From assembly GCA_002083555.1 (NCBI GenBank), contig MSXN01000006.1, forward strand, positions 1 to 53,483: 53,483 nt of DNA. Direction: 5' to 3'. This DNA is from Nitrospira sp. ST-bin5 (GTDB lineage Bacteria; Nitrospirota; Nitrospiria; Nitrospirales; Nitrospiraceae). Below, in pieces: positions 43,984-51,680 of the stretch. The translations under genes were made by a program, and so were the position numbers. Numbering within the stretch: position 1 is the first letter of the stretch; each line of letters starts with the position of its first letter. The notes under the pieces were generated by a model that made no database searches, was not told where the DNA came from, and saw nothing but the letters and a program-made list of their open reading frames with translations.

Positions 43984-44403
43984 CTACTTGGCTTTCCGTT
44001 TCGCCGGTTGCTTTGCGACTTTCTTGGCAACAGATATCGCAGCCTTTGCTGCTTTCACCGGCTTGGTGGGTTTGGCTGCCTTCGCGGGCTTTTCCGGCTT
44101 GGCTGCTTTCACCGGCTTCGCCGCCAAAGCGGGTTTCGCCGGTGCACCGGGTTTCGTGGGAGGCTGCTTGCCCGACTTGGCTGACTGCCGGCTGGATCTC
44201 GACGATCCTGATTTCACCGGTATCGGCATGGCGGCATACACTTTATTGATCTTCGTCAGCTGATCCGGGTTCATCACCCGTACTTGATACAGCTCAAACA
44301 GTTTCCCGATGGCTTTCTGATCGCCCCGCTTCGCCGCATTTAACAGCTTACGGCGTTGGTTCATTTCTTCTTCTTCAGTATGGGAGGCAGCGCGTCGTTC
44401 CAT
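43984..44403 (-). CDS. protein with histone H1-like Lys/Ala/Pro-rich tail
   Basis: 139 residues. The first 60 form a short helical domain (RRKLLNAAKRGDQKAIGKLF, LTKINKVYAAMP), and the rest is a low-complexity tail of about 70 residues with repeated AKP, KPVKAAK and KPAKAAK units, ending KKVAKQPAKRKAK. Such tails are typical of bacterial histone H1-like or nucleoid proteins, but also occur on unrelated basic proteins. DNA binding is inferred from charge. Ggag lies 4 nt before the ATG; a second in-frame ATG at 44361 is possible. Confidence 0.7.
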   Translation of the reverse strand: MERRAASHTEEEEMNQRRKLLNAAKRGDQKAIGKLFELYQVRVMNPDQLTKINKVYAAMPIPVKSGSSRSSRQSAKSGKQPPTKPGAPAKPALAAKPVKAAKPEKPAKAAKPTKPVKAAKAAISVAKKVAKQPAKRKAK

Positions 44404-44648
44404 TCTACTCCATCCTCTTCTAGCATCCCTTCAAACAGACAACAGGCCTGCCGAACAGCTAAAAACTCGCGGAACTATATCAGAAATCACATGAATGTTG
44501 AAACAGGCTGCACGCACCATACAATTCAGGCTCCAGAGGCACGCCAGACGCCCTTGTCTCCCTCGGGACAGGAAGAGACTCTTCCCCATTGAGCCCCGTC
44601 AAACCCGGTAGGTATAATCGCCCCACTACATTCACAGGAGAATCCACC

Positions 44649-45323
44649 ATGTCCATGCATACACCCCCTCAATCGACCGTCGCCGATGACCCCAAAGCCC
44701 GCGAGGTCATGCGGCAAGCATTCGAAAAGACTGCCCGCTGGCCGAAAGATTTTAACGGCTTCACTGCTGATCTGACCGTGAATATCAACGGGAAGGTGAC
44801 CACCGGTCCCGTCATGGTGAAGGGCCCCCGTGAGGTGTCGGTGCAACTTGGAGATGCCGACGTACAAAAATGGGCTCAGGAGCAGCTCGGAATGATCGCC
44901 GTCCACCGCGGACCCCGAAGCTTCGAAGAATCAGACGGCAAGTACTCTCTCACGATGGAAGAGGATGGCCACCCCTTCGGCACCAAGCTCGATATCCACG
45001 GATCGAACTCCTTCTACCGGATCAAAGATAACCGCATCACCCAAATTAACCGCAAGATGGCCCATCCGGGCATGACTCCCTTTGCCTTCTCAATCAACGT
45101 CGAAGAAAGTTCCGTCACGCAGGATCAGAAGAACCTGACCACCAAATATACCGTCTATTACTACTCCCCCACTGACGGGAAGTTGAACAACGTCGAGAGC
45201 TTCACCGACACGCATGTGCGGGTGGGAGCGGCTGATCTTCCCGCCACCCGCCGCATCATTGCATTTGAAAACGGCCAGGTCATCGTCAAAAACTTGACCT
45301 TCACGAACCACAAGTTGCTCTAG
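44649..45323 (+). CDS. DUF3386 protein
   Basis: 224 residues from the ATG at 44649, with ggag 8 nt upstream. After a polar leader the family pattern is AREVMRQAFEKTARWPKDFNGF, VNINGKVTTGPVMVKGPREV, KWAQEQLGMIAVHRG, and NRKMAHPGMTPFAFSINVEE. DUF3386 proteins are typical of cyanobacteria and some other autotrophs; function unknown. No signal peptide is present. A strong hairpin follows the stop codon. Confidence 0.8.
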   Translation: MSMHTPPQSTVADDPKAREVMRQAFEKTARWPKDFNGFTADLTVNINGKVTTGPVMVKGPREVSVQLGDADVQKWAQEQLGMIAVHRGPRSFEESDGKYSLTMEEDGHPFGTKLDIHGSNSFYRIKDNRITQINRKMAHPGMTPFAFSINVEESSVTQDQKNLTTKYTVYYYSPTDGKLNNVESFTDTHVRVGAADLPATRRIIAFENGQVIVKNLTFTNHKLL

Positions 45324-45331
45324 CCCCCTAT

Positions 45332-45365
45332 TCCCGCCCGCTCCCCGCTTGGGGAACGGGCGGGA
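45332..45365. terminator. strong GC hairpin between DUF3386 and DUF5069 genes
   Basis: tcccgcccg pairs with cgggcggga (45332-45340 with 45357-45365), and tcccc with gggga inside it (45342-45346 with 45351-45355), separated by one opposed mismatch and a 4-nt loop. No T-tract follows, so it may stabilise the upstream mRNA or form a weak terminator. It ends 19 bp before the next ATG. Confidence 0.5.
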
Positions 45366-45384
45366 CATCGACGGGCATACTGCC

Positions 45385-45825
45385 ATGGATCTGAGAACCT
45401 CATTCCCACGAAGCATGCGGGTCACGCTCGCGGGCTATGTCCATCTCGCACGCATGATCGACAAATGCCGCGCGGTCCTCGCCGGCACGGAAGGCGAGTA
45501 TATCTATCCTTGCCCAATGGACTATCGTGTATTGGAGTTCGCCGGGCTCACAGATACGCAGTTCACGGAAGCGGTGAAGAATCATCCGAGCGATGAAGGC
45601 ATCGTCGATTGGTTCAGGCAAACTGCGACACCACGCTCAGCAACCGAACTCGAAGACTTTAATCAGAAGCTGTTGGCGCGCGGCCCCAGTTCTCCTGAAA
45701 GCCTGGAGAAATTCAAGAAATACCGGGACGCCGTGGATCCGTCACGGACCGATCTGACCGCCTGGTCCGATCTGCAAGATTTGGAAGAAGGGCGAAACGT
45801 GCCGCGACGAACTGTGACCACCTAA
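45385..45825 (+). CDS. DUF5069 protein
   Basis: 146 residues from the ATG at 45385. The family opening DLRTSFPRSMRVTLAGYVHLA, followed by RMIDKCRAVLAG and GEYIYPCPMD, is distinctive. The rest has EFAGLTDTQFTEAVKNH and a long helix with FNQKLLARGP. Function is unknown. Only a weak ribosome site is visible, and the strong hairpin lies just upstream. Confidence 0.8.
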   Translation: MDLRTSFPRSMRVTLAGYVHLARMIDKCRAVLAGTEGEYIYPCPMDYRVLEFAGLTDTQFTEAVKNHPSDEGIVDWFRQTATPRSATELEDFNQKLLARGPSSPESLEKFKKYRDAVDPSRTDLTAWSDLQDLEEGRNVPRRTVTT

Positions 45826-45853
45826 CCGACGCCGAGCCAGAGGACACCGCAAC

Positions 45854-46294
45854 ATGAACATGACAACCGCGATCTATGCGTGCCTGCTGGCCGGATTGAC
45901 CAGCGCCGGCTGCGAAACCGAGCAGCTCTTGCTCCAAAAGAGCGCCTTGACCACTGAGCTGCGCAAGGAAACCACCACCGGCATGGCGCTGCCCGCTGGT
46001 TGCCCGACGCTTACTAAATCTCTTCCCGCCACCCAAACCAGCCTGACGGTCTCCTACATCGAGCCAACGAAGAGTCAGAATGGCGGCCTGCTCACTGATC
46101 TCGCCTACACCACGATCTACCTGAGCGCCAAAGGCGTTCCAACAACTGCCATTCGCGTGTGGACCAACGACCCACACGGCGGAGCGCAGGTCACCATCAG
46201 CGATATTCCCGTGACCGCATCCGAGATAGGCTTGTGCGTCACCGCAACCAATTGGGCGGGGAAAGAATCGTTGTCGGCCTCGACCTCGCCGTAG
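45854..46294 (+). CDS. secreted protein, possible lipoprotein, unknown function
   Basis: 146 residues. An N-terminal hydrophobic segment ends LTSAGCETE. This could be a lipobox with Cys20, but Ser instead of Leu/Val at -3 makes it weak. The mature part starts LLLQKSALTTELRKE and then forms beta strands (TSLTVSYIEPTKSQNGG, GGAQVTISDIPVTASE, IGLCVTATNWAGKE), resembling a single fibronectin III-type domain. Agagga precedes the ATG. It follows the DUF5069 gene by 28 bp. Confidence 0.55.
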   Translation: MNMTTAIYACLLAGLTSAGCETEQLLLQKSALTTELRKETTTGMALPAGCPTLTKSLPATQTSLTVSYIEPTKSQNGGLLTDLAYTTIYLSAKGVPTTAIRVWTNDPHGGAQVTISDIPVTASEIGLCVTATNWAGKESLSASTSP

Positions 46295-46390
46295 GACGCC
46301 CTCAAAACGGTTGGTCTCGTGGCATCCTTCAAGAACCTCGAATGTGAGATATCTTCAGGAGCGGCTCGATAGGAAAGCCGACCCTCTGCA

Positions 46391-46486
46391 TTACTTGCCC
46401 TTCTCTCGTTTCGCCGCCTTTTTCTCTGCCATCGACTTAGCCGGTTTCTTCTTCGTCTCTTTTTTCTTGTCCTGACCTTTGCCCAT
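46391..46486 (-). CDS. 31-residue lysine-rich conserved small protein
   Basis: The ORF starts MGKGQDKKKETKKKPAKSM and ends EKKAAKREKGK. This MGKGQDKKKE... small-protein type occurs in many bacteria (established from recall, not a search). The Shine-Dalgarno aaggag is 7 nt before this ATG; an ATG two codons upstream is too close to it. It is 31 residues, and more than half are Lys, Glu or Arg. Function is unknown. It lies 32 bp downstream of the TPM-domain gene on the same strand. Confidence 0.7.
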   Translation of the reverse strand: MGKGQDKKKETKKKPAKSMAEKKAAKREKGK

Positions 46487-46518
46487 GATCATGCTCCTTC
46501 TTGGATTAAATGCCCTGC

Positions 46519-47271
46519 CTACTTGTAACCTTCCCCGCTCGTCCCACCGCCGAACCCGCCCCAGTTGCCGCCGAAGCCTCCCTGCCCTGTGCCCCAATAC
46601 TCGCCACGTTGAATGCGGCGATAGGGATGTCGCAGGTCCGGGCGGCTGATCCACCAAAAGAAAGACATCGCACCAAGACTCGTAAAGAGAGTGATCCAAA
46701 AGCCGACGCCTTTGAAATGATGCTTCGGTAACGTCCCGACCCGCACCTCTTGAGCCGGAGTCGCGAGCGCCACCACTGTCCGGTACAGGCCTTCACCGAA
46801 ATGCCCGAGCTGAATTGCGGGAAGCAATGTGCCGCCGCCGACGTCGGTCATGATCGTCGGTGTGATAATGGGGAGCATCTGGCGCCCCAACGTCATCGCC
46901 GCCTGCCGCTCTTCGACGGAGACCAGTACCATCACTCCGTGTTCTTGCTGCGCCGATCCGATTCCCCATTTTCCGTAGAGAGCCGCGGCATATTCGTTGG
47001 CCGAGAGAAACGGCTTAATCGACGGCACGGTGACCACGACCATCTCCACCCCGGTCTTCCGCTCAAGATCCTGACAGACGGAACGAATCCGTTCTTTCCA
47101 TTCCGCATCCAGCACGCCGGCGTGATCGCTGACATACCCCATTGGGCCGGGCAACGGCGCACGTTCCTTCGGGCGATCATAGAGAGCCCCGTGCGCAGCT
47201 CCGATCACAACGAGCCACAACAGGCTCACCAACGCCATCGCGGAAATGAATTTCCTCGGTAGGCCGATCAC
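46519..47271 (-). CDS. TPM-domain protein (YgcG type) with Gly-rich tail
   Basis: 250 residues. A signal peptide (ISAMALVSLLWLVVIGAAHGA) leads to the TPM domain: GYVSDHAGVLDAEWKERI, VEMVVVTVPSI, YAAALYGKWGIG, VMVLVSVEERQAAMTLG, QLGHFGEGLYRTV. A transmembrane segment (about 195-212, WITLFTSLGAMSFFWWI) and a Gly/Phe-rich C-terminus (GGFGGNWGGFGGGTS) follow, typical of the YgcG-like family. Its ATG overlaps the stop of the nucleotidyltransferase-like gene by 4 bp; it ends the five-gene operon. Confidence 0.9.
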   Translation of the reverse strand: MIGLPRKFISAMALVSLLWLVVIGAAHGALYDRPKERAPLPGPMGYVSDHAGVLDAEWKERIRSVCQDLERKTGVEMVVVTVPSIKPFLSANEYAAALYGKWGIGSAQQEHGVMVLVSVEERQAAMTLGRQMLPIITPTIMTDVGGGTLLPAIQLGHFGEGLYRTVVALATPAQEVRVGTLPKHHFKGVGFWITLFTSLGAMSFFWWISRPDLRHPYRRIQRGEYWGTGQGGFGGNWGGFGGGTSGEGYK

Positions 47272-48032
47272 GCCTGCTCCTGTGTCAGTCGAGCTTCCAC
47301 GGATTGCACCAGCCGTTCAAAACTCTCAAGATACCGCTCCATGAGCCGTGGCACTTCCTTCTGCCCCGGCGAAATCTGCCCGCGCTTGAGCAACCAGGCG
47401 TCGCGCAGGCCCGACAGATCGAGAGACAAGAACGTTTCGAAATCCTTCAAGAGCGGCTCACCTTGCGACAACACCGGTCGCCCCACCAACCGCTGCACCC
47501 CGCGCAGACAAGGCAGCATCGCCGTCAACGACAGCGGCAGGAGAATCGTAATGGCTTCTTCCGTCCCCCCGCCTTCGATAAAGCGCTGGCGCACGCGCAA
47601 CAGATTCCCCCGCAAACTTTGCAACACTTCGGCAAGGAGGTGGCGCTGATCGACTTTGAATCCGACGAACGGATCCTGGCCGGCAAGGAGCCTATGGTGC
47701 TCCTGAATTTCCAGATACTCGAGGGGAAATACCCGTGACATCGCCGGCAAGTCGGCCTGTGTCACAAACAGCGGCACGACAATCTGTTCCTTGGCCCACC
47801 GGCGATGCAGCGCACTATATTTTTTTAGTTGGTCCGCCTTGGTGGATTTCACGACCAGGACAATATTCAGATTCGAGCGTCCAGGAAGAAACTCGCCCCG
47901 CACTGCGCTGCCATACAGCAGCACGCCATCGAGTGAGTCGCCATACACCCGCTGCACGTCCTTCACATAGGCCCGCAAGTGCTGCTGATACTCATCCGGC
48001 AGTCCGTCGATCACCCATTCGCTACCCGCCAT
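47268..48032 (-). CDS. nucleotidyltransferase-like protein lacking the catalytic Asp pair
   Basis: 254 residues. The N-terminal half shows the polymerase-beta nucleotidyltransferase core: LDGVLLYGSAVRGEFLPGRS followed by NLNIVLVV. The normal G-S-x-x-x-G-x-x-x-x-x-S-D-x-D reads S-N-L-N, so both metal-binding aspartates are Asn (54 and 56). Catalysis by the usual mechanism is unlikely. The C-terminal half is helical (LLRVRQRFIEGGGTEEAITI) and not recognised. It overlaps its neighbours on both sides by 4 and 11 bp. Confidence 0.75.
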   Translation of the reverse strand: MAGSEWVIDGLPDEYQQHLRAYVKDVQRVYGDSLDGVLLYGSAVRGEFLPGRSNLNIVLVVKSTKADQLKKYSALHRRWAKEQIVVPLFVTQADLPAMSRVFPLEYLEIQEHHRLLAGQDPFVGFKVDQRHLLAEVLQSLRGNLLRVRQRFIEGGGTEEAITILLPLSLTAMLPCLRGVQRLVGRPVLSQGEPLLKDFETFLSLDLSGLRDAWLLKRGQISPGQKEVPRLMERYLESFERLVQSVEARLTQEQA

Positions 48033-49317
48033 CGTGTAACCTCGTCATTCCTGCTGCCGTATTCCTGGCAAACGGATCCGGCAGAAATCCTGCTGCCATG
48101 ACTCGATCGATCAATGAAAACGGCGGCGATTGCCGCAGACCCGCAGTCGTCGACAAGACGCGATACCGCAGCCGTGAATTCCGATCCAGCGTGCGGAAGA
48201 CCCGGTTGCGAAGAAACCCGATGACGGGATTCGCTGTGTTCCAGAATAAGACCTGTTCATCCGCCAATCGTTGCAACATGGTAACCTGGGGACGCCGGGC
48301 ATCCTCGTAGATTTTCAACTTCGCGGCAGAGAAGTTCTGCTCAGCCAGACACTTCGGCAATAGATCCCCCAGGGTCATCGCGTCGACCATCGCTTGCATG
48401 CGGCCTTGAGACGCGTGCGGATTCATCGCATGAGCCGCATCGCCGATCAGCACCGCTCCGTCCGCCACCCAGGTCGGTGTCCGCACACGCCCGGTCGGCA
48501 TGAACGCCGTCTGGCTCCAATCCTTCAATTGCTGAAATAACGGCTTGAGGGTGGGATCGATAGCGGTCCAGGCCTCCTGCAAGGCCGGAAGGCCCTGCGC
48601 CTTGATACGATCATAGGTGCCGGTCGGGATCATATAGAAACAATAAACCTTGCCGCCCGCGGCGGGAAAGAGTCCTAGAATCGTCTTCTTTCCAACGTAA
48701 TACTTGGCTTCAGTGATCGGCAACGGAGAATCGAGAATCGCGATCAGATACCCCTGCGGATAGAGATGCACATCCGCCGGAATCTGCAGAGCCTGCCGGA
48801 CCTTGGAAAAAGCGCCATCGGCCCCGACGACCACCTTCGCACGAATAGTGACCTCTTCACCACCGCGCGTCGCGGTCAGACCGCTCACCTGCGTCCCCTC
48901 CTTCACCAGACTCACAAAGCTGGCCCCATACCAGAGCGCAACTGACGGTTCGGCCTGGATCGCATCGAGGATGGCGTGGTGCGCCACATTCGGCAACGTC
49001 ACGACGGCATGGTTGTAGGGCGCGGGCAACTCTCCGTAGTCGATCGTGCACAACCGTTCGCCACCTGCGCGGCAGAAATGAAACTTGCGGATCGGCCTGG
49101 TCGAGTCCACCGGCAACTTCTTGAGCAATCCCAATCGATCGAGAACTTGTTGCCCGTTCGGCTGAAGAATCTCTCCACGTAGCCCCTGCGGCGGACCTGA
49201 AGCCTGCTCCAGGACGATCGTCTTGATCCCCTGCTGCGCCAGCGCGAGTGCCAGCACGGCGCCTCCGCCGCCGGCCCCGACCACGGCAATGTCTGTGTCG
49301 ACAATGGTCCCTGCCAC
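48022..49317 (-). CDS. FAD-dependent monooxygenase-like protein (UbiH/PHBH type)
   Basis: 431 residues from a GTG at 49317, located 11 bp after the upstream stop; an ATG at 49368 would add 17 residues that overlap the phospholipase D-like gene. FAD motifs: DIAVVGAGGGGAVLALALAQ near the start, GADGAFSKVRQAL (about 175), and VLIGDAAHAMNPHASQGRM (about 290-308). QGLRGEILQPNGQQVLDRLG is typical of the aromatic-hydroxylase class. The substrate is unknown. The stop overlaps the nucleotidyltransferase-like gene by 11 bp. Confidence 0.82.
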   Translation of the reverse strand: MAGTIVDTDIAVVGAGGGGAVLALALAQQGIKTIVLEQASGPPQGLRGEILQPNGQQVLDRLGLLKKLPVDSTRPIRKFHFCRAGGERLCTIDYGELPAPYNHAVVTLPNVAHHAILDAIQAEPSVALWYGASFVSLVKEGTQVSGLTATRGGEEVTIRAKVVVGADGAFSKVRQALQIPADVHLYPQGYLIAILDSPLPITEAKYYVGKKTILGLFPAAGGKVYCFYMIPTGTYDRIKAQGLPALQEAWTAIDPTLKPLFQQLKDWSQTAFMPTGRVRTPTWVADGAVLIGDAAHAMNPHASQGRMQAMVDAMTLGDLLPKCLAEQNFSAAKLKIYEDARRPQVTMLQRLADEQVLFWNTANPVIGFLRNRVFRTLDRNSRLRYRVLSTTAGLRQSPPFSLIDRVMAAGFLPDPFARNTAAGMTRLHDGG

Positions 49318-49328
49318 GTGTGTCCCGC

Positions 49329-49889
49329 TTATGGTTTCCAGAGATTGTAGCGCTGCTGATCGTTCCACATCGTCAGGAACTTCTGTTTCGCCTGAGCCGT
49401 AATGGCGTGATCTCGTATTACATCCAGCCGCTCGTCATTGTAACGATTCCCGCTGCCGGTATGGTTCATCGATCCGGAGGCGTTGATCTCGTCATCGATC
49501 ACCACTTGCTTGAGATGCATCAGCCCGTCGTGTTGATTGACAAGGATGGGAATGCCGGCCAGGTGCAAGGTCTCGACGGCGGTCTTTTGCTTCTGATCGC
49601 CGAGTCTCTCCCGATCGGTAATGACGCGCACATCCAGGCCGCGCTTCTTCGCCTCGACCAGGCCTTTCACGGCCAGCGGCGAAGTCAGCCCAAACACGGC
49701 CACGTAAATATAGCGCGAGGCATGATCGTAGATCTTCGACAGTTTCGTGAGCGGCTCATCTTCGGGTGCGTAATATACTTCGATACTCGTAGCCCGGGCT
49801 GCATTACTCACGCCTCCCACGAGACAGACAATTGACAGCCCACACCGAAGAAGAGATTGGCAGAAGGCTGGCCAGCACCGCCGTATCAT
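49329..49889 (-). CDS. secreted phospholipase D-like (Nuc-type) protein
   Basis: 186 residues with a signal peptide (LLRCGLSIVCLVGGVSNA). A single HKD motif is present: GLMHLKQVVIDDEINASGSMN with His, Lys and the later Asp, followed by N-H-T-G-S and NDERLDVIRD. Single-HKD proteins such as Nuc act as dimers and cleave phosphodiesters in nucleic acid or lipid. It is 4 bp overlapped with the preceding gene, so it is co-translated. Exported by sequence. Confidence 0.87.
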   Translation of the reverse strand: MIRRCWPAFCQSLLRCGLSIVCLVGGVSNAARATSIEVYYAPEDEPLTKLSKIYDHASRYIYVAVFGLTSPLAVKGLVEAKKRGLDVRVITDRERLGDQKQKTAVETLHLAGIPILVNQHDGLMHLKQVVIDDEINASGSMNHTGSGNRYNDERLDVIRDHAITAQAKQKFLTMWNDQQRYNLWKP

Positions 49890-50263
49890 TCGACTTCAAA
49901 TAGATCTCGAAAGTGATCGTCGGACGCATCCCAGGCTTGAGCGGAATGGGTACTGAGCCAGCCGCGCAGGAAGGCTTTCTGACCGGGCGTCAGCTGTTGT
50001 TTGATCTGATGCGAGCGCCCTTGAAGAGGCTGAAGAAATCCCACCCGCTTCTGAAAATCCAGCGTGGCGGTGCGGACATACACCCCGGTATACGTCGACG
50101 GCTTGTCGTCCTCCCCCTCGCCTTGAATCCAAACGGATAAAAACTTCTCTAACTGCAACCCGGCGCTATCCATGGCCGGGTCGGTTTCGTGAAACAGTTC
50201 TTGCTCGGACTCCTTGAGAGGGGTTGCTTCAAGGGCACGAAACATGAAATTTTGCTTCCACAT
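49886..50263 (-). CDS. conserved protein of unknown function, first gene of the five-gene operon
   Basis: 125 residues from the ATG at 50263, which has ggagg 8 nt upstream. It starts MWKQNFMFRALEATPLKESE, has AGLQLEKFLSVWIQGEG and VYVRTATLDFQKRVGF in the middle, and ends QAWDASDDHFRDLFEVE. There is no signal or membrane segment. No family is recognised. Its stop overlaps the phospholipase D-like ATG by 4 bp. Confidence 0.6.
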   Translation of the reverse strand: MWKQNFMFRALEATPLKESEQELFHETDPAMDSAGLQLEKFLSVWIQGEGEDDKPSTYTGVYVRTATLDFQKRVGFLQPLQGRSHQIKQQLTPGQKAFLRGWLSTHSAQAWDASDDHFRDLFEVE

Positions 50264-50341
50264 CGACGGCTCCTCCGAGAGGGTCGCATAGTGTATGGGG
50301 AGCCGATTGAAAGTCAAGCAACGTGCCAGGCCCGCGTTGCC

Positions 50342-50370
50342 TTGACAAGGGCGGAGACTCTTTGTTAACG
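50342..50370 (+). promoter_or_regulatory. putative sigma-70 promoter of the sulfur-carrier operon
   Basis: ttgaca (50342-50347) is a perfect -35, followed after 17 bp by ttaacg (50365-50370) as a poor -10. A start near 50378 would leave about 34 nt before the ATG of the carrier gene. The -35 is the stronger evidence. Confidence 0.4.
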
Positions 50371-50411
50371 TCCTGAAATTCCTTAATCTCTAGGCCAACT
50401 TGGGAGAATCC

Positions 50412-50612
50412 ATGCAGGTCAAGGTCAATGGGAAATCCGAGGACATCCAGAGCGGCAGCGTCCTCGATTTGCTCACGCTCAAGAAGATCGATCCGCAAAT
50501 GGTTGCGGTCGAGGTCAATGACAAAATGATCGATCGGGAACATCTCGCCACCACCACCCTCAAGGAGGGCGATCTGGTCGAATTCCTCTTTTACATGGGA
50601 GGAGGCCGGTGA
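50412..50612 (+). CDS. ThiS/CysO-like sulfur carrier protein with GGGR C-terminus
   Basis: 66 residues from the ATG at 50412, with gggag 6-7 nt upstream. It is a ubiquitin-fold carrier: MQVKVNGKSEDIQSGSVLDL, KKIDPQMVAVEVNDKMI, and LKEGDLVEFLFYMGGGR. Carriers normally end in GG, whose carboxylate is adenylated and converted to thiocarboxylate. Here an Arg follows the glycines, so a protease would have to remove it before activation, as in known systems with terminal-residue trimming. Cysteine synthase follows at once (stop and next start within 5 bp). Confidence 0.88.
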   Translation: MQVKVNGKSEDIQSGSVLDLLTLKKIDPQMVAVEVNDKMIDREHLATTTLKEGDLVEFLFYMGGGR

Positions 50613-50614
50613 CG

Positions 50615-51538
50615 ATGATTATGCACAAAGAAATTACCGAATTGATCGGCAAGACTCCGCTCGTCCGGTTGAACCGGCTATCCAAACCCGGCTCTGCGAC
50701 GATCTACGGCAAGGTGGAGTTTTTTAATCCGGGCGGCAGCGTCAAGGATCGGATCTGCCTCAACATGATCAATGAGGCCGAACGGCAGGGCAAACTGAAG
50801 CCGGGCGGCACCATTGTGGAGCCGACCAGCGGCAATACAGGCATCGGCCTGGCCCTAGTCTCAGCCGTACGCGGGTACAAGCTGATACTGGTCATGCCGG
50901 AAAGCATGAGCATGGAGCGGGCAAGCCTACTATCCTCTTACGGGGCACAGCTAGTCCTCACTCCCGCGTGGGAAGGGATGAAAGGGTCCATTAAGGAAGC
51001 GGAGAGCATCCTGGCTCAGAACCCCAGCTATTTCATGCCGGATCAGTTTTCGAACCCGGCGAATCCGGCGATGCACCGAATGACCACGGCTCCTGAAATC
51101 CTGGATGCCCTGGATGGGAAGATCGACGCATTCGTCGCGGCAGTCGGCACAGGTGGGACGATTACAGGCTGCGGAGAACTGTTCAAGGAGAAGAACCCGA
51201 ATGTGCAAGTAATCGCGGTGGAACCGGCTGGTTCCCCGGTCTTATCCGGTGGCGATCCGGGCCCTCATAAGATTCAAGGCATCGGGGCCGGGTTCATTCC
51301 CAAAGTCCTGAACCGGAAAATCCTCGACCGCGTGATTACCGTGACGGACGATGAGGCCTATCAAACGGCCAAGCAGCTGTCGAAGAAAGAAGGCTTGCTG
51401 GTCGGCATTTCAGCCGGAGCGAATGTCTTCGCCGCTCAAAAAGTTGCCGAGGAGCTTGGCCCTGGCAAGAATGTCGTGACGATCTTGTGCGACACAGGCG
51501 AGCGCTATATCAGCATCGAGAAGTATTTCAACATCTGA
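50615..51538 (+). CDS. cysM: cysteine synthase (PLP-dependent, CysK/CysM family)
   Basis: 307 residues from the ATG at 50615, with ggagg about 9 nt upstream. Family motifs: ITELIGKTPLVRLNRL, FFNPGGSVKDR with PLP Lys44, EPTSGNTGIGLAL, AAVGTGGTITGCGELF, and VGISAGANVFAAQ. In CysO-type operons the enzyme takes sulfur from the carrier thiocarboxylate instead of free sulfide. The gene order (carrier, synthase, E1) supports that here, but substrate cannot be read from the sequence alone (O-acetylserine, O-phosphoserine or a homoserine ester). Confidence 0.9.
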   Translation: MIMHKEITELIGKTPLVRLNRLSKPGSATIYGKVEFFNPGGSVKDRICLNMINEAERQGKLKPGGTIVEPTSGNTGIGLALVSAVRGYKLILVMPESMSMERASLLSSYGAQLVLTPAWEGMKGSIKEAESILAQNPSYFMPDQFSNPANPAMHRMTTAPEILDALDGKIDAFVAAVGTGGTITGCGELFKEKNPNVQVIAVEPAGSPVLSGGDPGPHKIQGIGAGFIPKVLNRKILDRVITVTDDEAYQTAKQLSKKEGLLVGISAGANVFAAQKVAEELGPGKNVVTILCDTGERYISIEKYFNI

Positions 51539-51553
51539 TGGTTGATCAAGGAG

Positions 51554-51672
51554 GGATGCTCAAAATAGACACCCAACAAGGCCGCAGGCGAGAAGAAACC
51601 GGAAGCGTACCCTCCGGGGTACGTTGAGGATTTTTCGAGCCGAGAACGAAGTTGGGGGCTATTTCAGCATCC
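51554..51672. repeat. 119-bp palindromic repeat between cysM and the E1 gene
   Basis: The ends are near-perfect inverted copies: ggatgctcaaaatag (51554-51568) and ctatttcagcatcc (51659-51672). Next inside, acccaac matches gttgggg, and the centre is the hairpin cgtaccc-tccg-gggtacg. The full length folds as one long imperfect palindrome. I recognise the type as an abundant intergenic element of Nitrospira and similar genomes (recall, not searched). It ends 8 bp before the ATG of the E1 gene, so it supplies the leader of that gene. Confidence 0.85.
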
Positions 51673-51680
51673 CGTGGAAT

